From contig KV919104.1 in the NCBI GenBank assembly GCA_002049455.2, forward strand, positions 1-64,000: a stretch of 64,000 bases of DNA. Reading direction: 5' to 3'. The notes under the pieces are model-generated. The model was not told the origin of the DNA, searched no databases, and saw only the letters and a list, made by a program, of their open reading frames with translations. The translations under genes and the position numbers were made by a program. Shown in pieces: positions 42,322 through 52,290 of the stretch (within the stretch, counting starts at the first letter, position 1; each line of letters starts with the position of its first letter). This DNA comes from Porphyra umbilicalis. Lineage: Eukaryota > Rhodophyta > Bangiophyceae > Bangiales > Bangiaceae.

Positions 42322-43138
42322 CTACAACGCCTGCATCTCGGGCGAAGGCAAAGATGGCATCCCCACAGAGGCAAGGATGGCGTTGACGATCCCCTTCTGG
42401 TGGCGAACGTCCGTTCTAGCGGATGCGACACCCTTCTCCGCCTCGACCAATGCGGGCGCGCAAACAGCCCTCAGAGCCAGTGCCGCAGAAAGCTTATCCT
42501 TCGCGGCCTGCATCCCGGCCATCGACATTGCCAGTTGCGCTTTCGTGCATGGCGCCGCCGCCGCAGAGGCGGGGGTGGGCTCAGTCGGCGACCGGGCCAG
42601 GGTGCGCTCGGCCGGGGCCAGCGCCGACGGGACCTGGGCGAAGGCCAGGGACGCAGAGGCACGAGCCAAAGACACTGTGGCACGAGCCGGCGGCGTGCGT
42701 ACGGCAGCCGATGGAGTTCCGGCGCCAGCTAGCTGCACGGGGGCCGGTGTCGGTGACAAAGCGAAAGGAGCAGAAGGCATGGCGGGCGTCGGCGTGTGGG
42801 GCGCCGTCAATCGTGACCCCAAGGAGCAGGGGCTCTCCCCCCGAGCACTTCGGCGGAGGCGGCGTCTGGGCTTGACAATGCGCCCTCCATCAGTTAAAGT
42901 CGACCGTTCGCCAGACCCTGTCTTGCTCGAGCCCGATGCCGTAGAGCGCGAGGGCGGACGACGCACCTCTTCGGCTTCGTCGTCAACGAAGTCCTGGGGC
43001 CTGGTGGCCGACGGTGAGCGCGAGCGCGAGCGCGACGCAGAAGCAGACCGCGACGAAGCCGAGGTAGACGATCGCCGCCGTGACAGTGAAGACGATCGGT
43101 GTCCGCGCCGGCTCCTGTTGGTGTTGTGGCTGCCTTGT
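42322..43138 (-). CDS. Putative RS-rich protein, start unresolved
   Basis: The minus strand is open from a TGA near 43138 down to a TAG at 42322. The first part is an Arg/Ser repeat (RSSSLSRRRSSTSASSRSAS, then SRSRSRSPSA near 43030) like the RS domains of splicing factors. Then come an acidic DFVDDEAEEV, a basic PRRRLRRSARG, a Pro/Ala-rich middle, and a C-terminal helical segment (AQLAMSMAGMQAAKDKLSAAL, then ALVEAEKGVASARTDVRHQK) that could form a coiled coil. There is no ATG in the open part, so an upstream exon or an unusual start is needed. Base composition matches host genes. No RRM is visible. A nuclear or RNA-processing role is suggested only by the RS repeats; it could equally be a decayed gene. 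Confidence 0.4.
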
Positions 43139-43185
43139 CAGGACGTGGTGCGACGGCCAGCTTGGCTGCTGCTCGTGGAGCGGAC

Positions 43186-43629
43186 ATGATGGACACGGAC
43201 GTCGATGTGGAGGTTTATCGAGGCGCCACGGTTGATGGCGATGACGGCGACGGGGGCGACGACGACGGTGACGGGGGTTACGGCGTCCGTGAGGACGACT
43301 CGACGGAGGCGACGCGCCACGACATGCATGCGCTGTGGCTGTCTAAGCTGGACAGCTACATGCCACTTGCCGCCCTGACTGCCCTTGTCTTCTCCGACAC
43401 CGACGGCGACAGTGACACCGCACCTGCCATGCCTAGCGGCTCCGCTATCCCGGAGGACATGCAGGTGCTCGTCCGTGGCCACCTTTTGATGCCGCGGTTG
43501 TTCAGGCTGCGACAGTGCACGGCGCCGTTTGCTCTGCGGATGGTCAAGTCCAAGACGGATGCTAAAGATGTACGGGAAGCCACCGATCGCGTTATCCGTC
43601 GTCTGCAAGGTGTATTGGAGGTGGAGTAG
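43186..43629 (+). CDS. Small acidic protein of unknown function
   Basis: Two adjacent ATGs (43186, 43189) open a 147-residue frame. The N-terminus is acidic and Gly-rich (GDDGDGGDDDGDGG). The C-terminal half is a more ordinary, probably helical stretch: MHALWLSKLDSYMPLAALT, MPRLFRLRQCTAPFALRMV, DVREATDRVIRRLQGVLEV. I do not recognise the family. It is divergent from the RS-rich frame on the other strand, with 50 bases between them, so the two may share a promoter. Confidence 0.5.
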   Translation: MMDTDVDVEVYRGATVDGDDGDGGDDDGDGGYGVREDDSTEATRHDMHALWLSKLDSYMPLAALTALVFSDTDGDSDTAPAMPSGSAIPEDMQVLVRGHLLMPRLFRLRQCTAPFALRMVKSKTDAKDVREATDRVIRRLQGVLEVE

Positions 43630-44938
43630 ACTCGCTTGGGTGTTAATGCGGCGGGTGCCGTTGTTGCACTTGTGTCCGTTTGTGAGTCTTCAGTAGTGCG
43701 TCACAAGGTTGCAGTTGAATCGTACGAAGACGCCTCTGTGGCCCGATCAATAGCTTCAAGCCTGCCGCTGCCCCCCTTCTCGGCACCTCGTGCAGCAGTT
43801 CCACCGCCGTAGTGTGCCTCAACCCGGCCACGCGCGGTTGCCTTGTCCCGCAGCGTGTTTATATTCTAGTCTTCGGCGTCTGCCTGCATGCATCTGTGCT
43901 CCTGTCGCTCACGCCCAGGAGCGTGATCGTGTTTTTTTTTTAGGACCAAAACGCCATCGTGCTGCCTACCTCATGCTTCTTCACCAACCTCGCGCCCTGC
44001 CACCGTGGTAGGTGCTGTTGTGCTGAGGCGGCATCGCCACAGTTCCTGAAGGCCTCGTAAAAAAAAGAACCAAGAACAAGGTATCGGAACTCGAGACGTA
44101 GAGGCCACGAAAGACGTACAATTGTGCTCCGTACGTGCAACCCACTTTCTTCGCCAAAATGCGCAACTGAGCATGGATACTGCACACGTATACGAGGCTG
44201 CCTGCTCCTTTGTCCGCAATGAAGTGAGACACTTCGCATTGTCAATGCGCAACTATTTCAATAGAAGAATGCCAACGCTGCTGCGTTGAGTCTCCATTCG
44301 CGGACGAGTACCTGAAATGCGCTTGACAGGATGTTGAATGCACCATTCGTCTCAGCAACGTGCGCCGGTGGGGGTCGCCAACGCACTTTAGTGGTCGTGA
44401 AGAGTGTGTTCTGTGCTCTGCAAAATTTGCATGGGGCTGCCAACGTTGCACGAACGATTATGTGCTGGAGGACGGGCAATCGATTTCTGTGACACTCTCT
44501 CCTTGTGAGATGCCCAATTGTGTGGATCGGTGCGGGTTTCTGGCAATGAATATGCACACCTCGGGTGCAGAGCTCGGCTCAGAGCGCACACGTGCGGTGG
44601 ATGTGACGATGCATAAGCGTAGCATGCACAAAAAGCAGAGTGCTGCACCTGATATTTTCGCGGTGTATGATGACTCCGGTGCGTGCTGTCATAGCGTGAG
44701 GAGCTCAGCTCATGAACATCTCGCTTGCCTCTGTTGTAGCGCATTGAGTGTAGCTACCCCCCAGGAAATGGTCTCCAGACCAGTTCGTTCGCACGATTCG
44801 GTCGGAACTGCAACCAATTTCGAGATTTTCCGACACACCAGTCTGGACCCACTGTGCTGTCGCATCCATCGTTCACCTCACATCCGAGCCAGACCGACAA
44901 GAAAACAACGTCCAACTGACGTGCAGGATACAATGCGC
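43630..44938. other. Gene-free stretch, 3' flank of the DD90E element
   Basis: No coding region is recognised. The right-hand part must contain the 3' end of the Tc1-like element whose transposase stop is at 44939-44941, but I could not find its terminal repeat. Confidence 0.4.
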
Positions 44939-44984
44939 CTACTCAGACATGTCACCCCCCTCGCCCTCGCTATCCCCCCCCAAG

Positions 44985-45571
44985 TGTAGCACCACCGGGA
45001 TGGGGCTGGTGCTGGGAACCCCGGGCGGGGTCCGGGCGGGCGTGGCCTGCGCGTGACAAGCGGCGGGGCGGGCGGCACGGCCGCCACGCCCCCGCGGGTG
45101 GCGCCCCGGCGCCGACTGGGCAGCTGTCGGGGGCGCGGGCACCCGGGCCACGCGCGAACGGCCACCAGGGCTTCGCTGGGCGGGGCGGTTATGTGGCGCG
45201 CGCGCGCCGCCGCGTGGCCACGCCAGGGGCCGCCACGTCAGGCGGGGGCGCCCGGTCCCGATTCCCCCTCGTCTCTACTTACCGCATTGGGGGACTTGTC
45301 TTGCATTGTACTTAGTGGTATTGGTTGGTCGGCGGCGCGGGCCAATTCCCATTAGGGGAATTGGGCCCACGCAACGGTTTCCGCCCTTTTAGGATGAAGG
45401 GCGACGACGGTGGGAGGCACCGTCGTCGCCGGCAAGTAAACCGTGCCTTTTGTCTTGTACCTTTGGCGGCCCCTCTTCCCGGATCGGGTGATCCTATAGG
45501 GGGCACGTTCTTGGGACGGCAGCGGTGTGATACTTCCCTCTTCGGGCCCGTGGCTACGGGGTTGTGCTACA
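44985..45571 (+). repeat. 5' LTR
   Basis: 587 bases with TG...CA ends, nearly identical to 56059-56645. GC-rich first half and AT-richer second half. A hairpin-like CCAATTCCC/GGGGAATTGG lies near 45339-45364, and CACCGTCGTCGCC pairs with GGCGACGACGGTG nearby. Confidence 0.97.
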
Positions 45572-45573
45572 TT

Positions 45574-45590
45574 TGGCGCTCCGGGTGAGA
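45574..45590 (+). promoter_or_regulatory. Primer-binding-site-like sequence
   Basis: TGGCGCTCCGGGTGAG follows the 5' LTR after two bases and starts with TGG, as expected for pairing with a tRNA 3' CCA end. The tRNA was not identified. Confidence 0.5.
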
Positions 45591-45692
45591 CCATTGGTCC
45601 ACGCCCGGTCGCACGACCCCCGGCCCCGATCTCGAGGTTGTACCGGTTCGTTGGAGGATCACCTCACGGTACGCGTCGCGGCCCCCGGGGCC

Positions 45693-48600
45693 ATGGACCG
45701 CGTCGCTTCCTCTTCTTCTTCCTCTTCTGTCGCCGGGGGCGCTCCCCGGGCGGTTGTGAGCGACGGCGATGTCGGCGCGGCCACCGGGGCCCGGATGGAC
45801 GGACGGGGCGGGCTGCCCTCCTTGCCAGACCTCATCGCCCTGGGGCGAGGGGGCCCGGCGGCGTCGACGGCGGGCGGTGGTTCGGTGGCGACGGTGCACG
45901 GCACGTCGCCCTTTGACCCCGACCACTCGCATCCCGCGGCGACCGACCGAGCCGTCGCTTCAGATCAGGGGCTGACGGGGATGGCATCCCAACGGGGCCC
46001 GGGGGGGCCCGCGAACACCCCCCGGGACCTGGCGCGTCGGAGCGGCGTTTTCGCCCCGCCGCGGCGCTGGGACGCAGATGCGATCCGTCCTCCCCCGTCG
46101 TCTGCCGCGCGCCGACGGGCGGACGCAGATGCGACGGAGCTGGACACGACGGAGGCGGAGGAGACGTTCTCCGCGTGGGCGGCGGCGCGCACTGGGCGCC
46201 GTCGCGGGGCCTCGCCGCCAACGGACGGCAGCGCAGCCCAGATGGGGACCCGACCGGGACGCCGTGGGCGCTCCGTGCGCGGGTCGCGGCGATCGGGCGG
46301 ATGCCGCCCCGAGACGGTCGCCGACGCGACAGAGTCGCAGCTGCTCATGACCGAGATGCGACAGGAGCTGGGGGAGCTCCGCCGCCTGCGGGACCAGATC
46401 GTCGAGACGGCCTCCTCGGCAGCTGTGCCCGACGCGCTGCCCGGGCCGACTCGCGTGGCCCCGCGGGCGGAGCCGAGCGCGTCAATCCGGTCGGCGGCGC
46501 CCGCGCCCGGCTGGGCCACGACCCCGGCGGGCGGCGTCCATGCGGGGACCCAGTCCTTTGACAGTGGGGCGGATTCGGAAGAGACGGCCGAGCCGGCGGC
46601 GTCGATGGTGGAATTCCGCGAGTCTATCGTGGGCGAGGCGGTCCGGCGCCTGCGGCGCGACCAGCGGTTGGAGCGGGTCACGGACCCCAGGTTTATGCCC
46701 CTGTTCAAGGCGGACTCATACCGCCTGAACGACCGCACGCCCGGGTTCTCGCGCACGCAGCGGGCGCAACAGCGGTAAAACCGGCGGTACCTCAAGGAAA
46801 TGATGCTCGCGGAGGACCGGCGTTGGGTCGCCAAGGATCGGGTGAGCGTCGTCAACTTCCTGCGGAAGCTCAAGAACTCCTGCGACGCCCTCGGCGTGGC
46901 CGAGGGGGCCGCGGTGTACCTGCTTCAGTGGCTGGTCTCCGAGCCCGTCATGGTGGTCATCAGGGGTTGTCAGGATACGCATTTCAAGGCGAAATAGGAT
47001 ACGGATACACGCCGATGCCGTGTATCTGATTACGGATAAATCGCTTAACTAAGATCCGGATGCGGATATCTGCCTCTGAAACCGGATTATTACGTAGATT
47101 ATATCCGTATCCGAGTACGATTATCGTATCCGATTATATTCCTACAAGTCCGTCAGGACGCACAATTAGGGCCAGAGAAAGACGCCATTCAGACACTTGT
47201 TGAGTGCTAAATGGACGTCAATTATGATATGATATTCGCATTTGATGTGTGCGCCCCAACGGGCGCGGTCCAGGCAGTTCCCCGCCGTTCTTGTAAACGG
47301 TCGTCAGATAGACTGTTCTGAAACTCGTGTCACACTTTGCAGATATCGCAAGCGGGCCGAGTCGCGTGCTTGAACGGTTTCTTCCGGGTCTGGCGGGATT
47401 GCCGCTTGTCGCTGCAACATGCTTGCACATGAATCTCCCGATGGTCGGATTGGGAAAAGAGAGGTGGACTGCGTTGTACCGGAATTCTGTCGGCCCGAGA
47501 AGTTTTATAATCTTGTATATCCCTGTATCCTGCCTCTCTTATCTGGAATACGGATCTGATATAATCTTGCAGTTTTTGTCGGACAGGATAGATATATCCT
47601 CTCCTCTCTTTCTCATAATGCATTTAGAATATGCGTGCCCGGCGCGTATCCGAAGTGGATACGGATATAATGCATGGATATACTCCTCAGGGATATATCC
47701 ATGACAACCCCTGGTGGTCATCCGCCGCGTGGTGCCGATGGGCAGCGACACGGCGGCGGTGGCCGCCCAGCCCAAGTTCAAGCACATCATCCGTGAACTG
47801 CTGGAGGAGTACCTCGACGAGGACGTCCTCTCCGACCGCCTCCGCGAGCTGCAGTACGCCAAGCAGCACGCGTGGGAGACCGAGGGGCAGTTCGGGGACC
47901 ACATCGTGGCGTTGAACGCCGCCCTCGGGGCCCTCTTGGACGGCAAGCAGCTCAAGGCGGTGCTGGTGCAAGGGGTCTCCGAGTCCCTTCGGGCCGCTGC
48001 ACGGCAGTACAACACGGCCGGGCGGTCGGAACGACCGTTCACGAAATTGAAGGCCCACCTCGATCTGGAAGGGAAGTCTTCCCGGGCCCTGCACAAGGTG
48101 AAGTTGGCACAGAAGCCACCGGCACGGAACCGGCTGTCGTTGACCCCGCGGAGCAAGGCACCCGCGTCCAAGGCCCTCGGGGGCGCCTCCCAGGCCGATG
48201 GCGACGTGGCCACGGTCGATGCGACCGCCACACCTTGGGATTGGCAGGCGGCACAGACCGCCCTTGCCGCGCCCGAGGGAGAGAGCTCCGTGGCCTTCGT
48301 CGCCGCTACCGGAAGCCCAGACCCGTCGGGTTGGGGCCCGACCCAGGCTCCCCGAACGGGGTACCGCCGCACGACGGAGGTCGCGTCACCTTTGACGCGG
48401 GGGCCAGGTCCCGCCGCTTCCGGAGCTGCCGGGTCCCGGCTGGGCGCAGCAGTCCCCTTCCCGGGACGCCCCAACGTGGCGTACAGCCATGCCGGGCGGG
48501 ACCCCGCTCACCCGCGCGGGTGCCCCGCTGGTGGCCCTACGCGCCGTCGGGGGGCTTGCGTCGTGTGCTACGACCAGGGGCACTGGGCGGAGCAGTGCCC

Positions 48601-48880
48601 CATAATGACCCCGGAGCAGCACGAGCGGGGGCGTAACGCGCGGAAAGCGGTCCGGCGGGCGCGGTCGACGGGGGCTGCCGGTGCAGACGCCCTGACTGCG
48701 CAGGCGGCCGCCACGGGGGTGCACGTCATCCACGAGGTGGAACGCAACCCGGGGGCCTACGAGACCGACGACGGGACGACGACGGAGGAGGAGTGGCGTC
48801 AGTTGACCCAAGACGGGTCGGAAGGGGAAGCCGACGAGGCGGCGGGTGCTGCCGATGACGAGGCCCAGGGAAACGCCTAA
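45693..48880 (+). pseudogene. gag region of the LTR retrotransposon
   Basis: The gag region begins with a Ser-rich N-terminus, has a capsid-like middle and ends with a zinc knuckle (CVVCYDQGHWAEQC, near 48559-48600) before an acidic tail. It would supply the particle protein. The region is interrupted by a hAT element and is treated as a fossil. Confidence 0.85.
46961..47713. mobile_element. 753-bp hAT nonautonomous element inside gag
   Basis: The ends CAGGGGTTGTCA(G)GATA and TATCCATGACAACCCCTG are inverse repeats. The 8-base duplication GTGGTCAT flanks them exactly (46953-46960 and 47714-47721), the hAT hallmark. The interior is AT-rich with many GGATA/TATCC words, often as GGATACGGATA or GGATATATCC, and no transposase. 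Confidence 0.95.
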
Positions 48881-49002
48881 GGGGCAGCCTCTTACGTGGG
48901 CTGCCCACCGATGCCGTTCGCCTCAAACCCGCGCGCCGACCGGCCTACATCACGGCGGCCAGGCAGCGCGCCCTTTGGCGCTGTGGACGGGGCGTCCGGC
49001 CA

Positions 49003-51490
49003 TTGCCGGCCTTTCGGCCCCGCATCCTGCCCCGCCCGACCGATCCCGCAGCGGACAGGGACGCTGCGACCGTCGGCGTCGAAAGGCCAGCCCCGGTCAC
49101 CGCGCCACCCGCCAAGCCGGCACCCGCGACCGAAGACGCCGAGATCCTGCTCGGGACGCTGCACAACTACAAGATCACGGCATCCCTGGGACGCCGGGCG
49201 TCCAATATGATCGCGACCTCCGTGGTCGTCGACACCGGAGCAGGCGCCAGCGTCATCCGACCGGAGGTCCTTTCCGACGGATGGGACTCGGCAATCACGC
49301 CGCACCCGCCCGGCGCCGGGCTCCGGCTGCGCGACGCAAACGGGAATCAGCTAGTGACCACGGGAACGATCTCCCTGCTTTTCCGGGCGGGAGGTCTGTG
49401 CGTGCCATGCACCTTCCATGTGGTCGCCAGCCTCTCCGTCCCCGTCCTGCTGGGATGCGACTTCCTGGACGCACAGGCCCATGCCATCCTGCCGTCGGAC
49501 CAAGCGGTGCGGTGGCGGGATGGGACGGCGCCCGCGATCGTTCGGGGTCCCAATGACAAGATCGACCGCCGTGCCACGGCGTCCCGCGTCCTGCGGCTCG
49601 CATACGAGACGCAGTTGGCGCCAACGTCGGCGACGATCGCCTGGGTGCGCACCCCGTGGGGTGGCCTAGGGCAGGTCTTCGGGGCATCCCGGTTAATGAC
49701 CATGTACCGGGCGACGGTCGCCAACGGGGTCCACGAGATTCTGCCCGACATCGCCTTCCCGGTCGTGATCTCGAACTTCGGGGACTGCGAGGTAACCCTC
49801 CGCCCAAAGACGGCCATTGGCCGAGTCGAGGTGCTCACGACCGGCGTCATCGCCTTGCCCGCGCGCCCGTCGGCCGACGGGGGAGGTTCGGTGCGGGTCG
49901 ACGTGCCGGCGCGCGACCCGTCCTTCTGTGCCCCCCGCCCGGCCGACGCGGGGGCCTCGGCAGAACCTGCCCCGACGGCAGCCGTGGACGGGGCCCTGCT
50001 GGTGGCGGAACCCACCACAGGACGGGGCTGCCTTGAGGGGGACTCCCCCGAGGAGGTGCCCGAGCCTCCGGCACCGAACCCTCCGCGCGTGGCGGATGTC
50101 CCGCTGCCCGAGGCTCCGCCGCACCTCCACGAGCGAATCCGGGCGGTGCTCCGCCGGCACGAGGCGATGTGGTCAAGCCAAGCCCTGGGCGCGATCAAGG
50201 CCACGAGGCATCACATCGAGCTCACCCCGGGGGCCAAGCCCGTGCGCGTCCCGCCCCGGCGGGCCGGGCCCAAGGCGCGAGAGGCGGAGGCTGCGGAAGT
50301 CGAACGCCAACTGGCGGCCGACGTGATCCAGCCGACGTCCTCCGAGTGGGGCTTCCCCGTGGTCCTGGTCCCCAAGAAGGATAGGACACTCCGGTTCTGC
50401 GTGGACTACCGCTTGCTGAATGCGGTATCCAAGCGCGACTCCTACCCGCTGCCGCGCATGGATGAGTGCATCGACAGCCTCGGGGAGGCCAAGGTCTTCT
50501 CCACCCCTGGGCTGCAACGCCGGGTACTGGCAAGTCCTGATCGCCGATGGCGACCGGGAGAAGACAGCCTTCGTCTGCCACAAGGGGGCCTACGACTACA
50601 AGCGGATGCCGTTCGGGCTGACGAACGCGCCCGCGACATTCCAGCGGGCGTTAGACATCATCCTGTCCGGCGTCAAGTGGCAAAGCTGCCTGGTATACCT
50701 CGACGACGTCATCGTCTACTCCAAAACGCAGGAGGCGCATGTCCAGCATTTAGACGAGGTCCTGGGGCTCCTACGGGCCGCGGGGGTCACCCTCAAACTG
50801 CCCAAGTGCCGCTTCTTCCGGACGACGGTGGAGTACCTCGGCCACGAGATCACTCCCGGCCGCCTCGGCGTGTTGCAGGCCCACACCAAGGCCCTCCGGG
50901 AGGCGGCGTTCCCGACGACGCGCACTCAGGTGCGGAGCTTCATCGGCATGTGCAATGTCTTCCGACGGTTCGTCCCGAACTTCGCGTGGATCGCCACCCC
51001 CCTGACGGACCTCATGGGCTCGACGGCCCCGGTCACGGTGCCGCCACCGACGCCGGAGCAGCTGGTCGCCTTCGAGGAGCTGAAGCGCCGGCTGACGCAG
51101 CCTCCTGTTCTCGCCCTCCCACGCGCCGGTCACAAGTATGTGTTGGACGTGGACGCGTGCGGGACGCAAGTAGGCGCAGCCCTGCTTCAGGAGCAGCAGG
51201 AAGGCGGGCTCCGCCCCGTCGCCTACATCAGCCGCGTCATCGAAGGAGCAGAACGCCACTTCGGTGTGACCGAGAAGGAGTGCCTCGCCGTCGTGTGGGC
51301 CTCCCTCAAGTTGAGAGCCTACCTGGAGGGCGACCGGTTCTTGGTCCGGACGGACCACGACTGCCTCAGGTGGCTCCTCAACATTGACGGGACGGCACAC
51401 GGGCGCCTCGCTCGCTGGCGCATGCGCCTTAATGAGCTCGCCTTCGACATCGCGTACAAGCCCGGCCAAACCCATTGGCTCGCCGACGGG
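49003..51490 (+). pseudogene. pol region of the LTR retrotransposon (protease, RT, RNase H)
   Basis: Parts in order: aspartic protease with VVVDTGAGASVI (about 49225-49258); reverse transcriptase with KKDRTLRFCVDYRLLN (about 50374), MPFGLTNAPATFQ and YLDDVIVYS (about 50695); RNase H with YVLDVDACGTQVGAAL (about 51138) and FLVRTDHDCLRWLL (about 51340). The order protease-RT-RNase H with this RT type fits Ty3/Gypsy. No integrase follows in the expected place. Treated as a fossil. Confidence 0.9.
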
Positions 51491-52140
51491 ATGTCCCCGA
51501 AGGCGACGCGCGACGGGGACGCCGCGGAGGGCGTATCGCCATTGGGGTGGCGCCCCCACGGCGTCGTGGCGCCTGTCGTGACGGAGGGCGTAGCGCCACT
51601 GGGGCGACGCCCCGAAGGCGACGCGCGACGGGGACGCCGCGGAGAGCGTATCGCCATTGGGGCGGCGCCCCCACGGCGTCGTGGCGCCCGTCGTAACGAA
51701 GGGCGGACCGCCAGTGGGGCGGCGCCCGCACGGCGTCGTGGCGCCCGTCGTAACGAAGGGCGGACCGCCAGTGGGGCGGCGCCCCCACGGCGTCATGGCG
51801 CCCGTCGTGACAGAGAGCATAGCGCCCGTGGGGCGACGCCCCGAAGTCGACGCGCGACGGGGACGCGGCGGCGGGCGTATCGCCATTGGGGCGGCGGCCC
51901 CGCGGCGTCGTAGTGCCCGTCGTGACGACGGGCGGACCGCCACGGGGGCGGCGCCCCCACGGCGTCGGGGCGCCCGTCGTGACACAGGGCGTCGCGCCAG
52001 TGGGGCGACGCCCCGGGGTCGATGCGCGACAGGGCCGCGGCGGAGGGTGTCTCGCCAGTGGGGCGGCGCCCCCACGGCGGCGCGGCGCCCGTCGAAGCTA
52101 AGGGCGTGTCGCCAGTGGGGCGGCGCCCCCGATTCGGCAC
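51483..52140 (+). repeat. 57-bp tandem array in the LTR element
   Basis: About eleven units with a 57-base period, anchored by GGGGCG(A/G)CGCC (for example at 51600, 51657, 51714, 51771). Two variants alternate, one with GGCGTCGTGGCGCCCGTCGT and one with GAAG(G/T)CGACGCGCGACGGGG. The period is 19 codons, so the plus-strand frame stays open across units. Confidence 0.9.
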
Positions 52141-52151
52141 ACACCGGGTGC

Positions 52152-52269
52152 GCAGCGGCGGGCCCCGCCAGCGGTCACACGGCCCCGCGGGCCCAACCGG
52201 ATTTATTCCCGCAGCGGCGGGCCCCGCCAGCGGTCACACGGCCCCGCGGGCCCAACCGGATTTATTCCC
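52152..52269 (+). repeat. 59-bp tandem duplication
   Basis: Two identical units (52152-52210 and 52211-52269) start GCAGCGGCGGGCCCCGCCAG and end ATTTATTCCC. They sit between the 57-bp array and the end of the antisense coding region. Confidence 0.9.
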
Positions 52270-52290
52270 TACGGCGCGCCTCGGTACCAC

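Noticed and set aside
42377-43189. 270-codon plus-strand frame opposite the RS-rich frame
   Set aside because: Its Arg/Glu/Asp repeats are the complement of the RS repeats; the minus strand has the more natural protein features.
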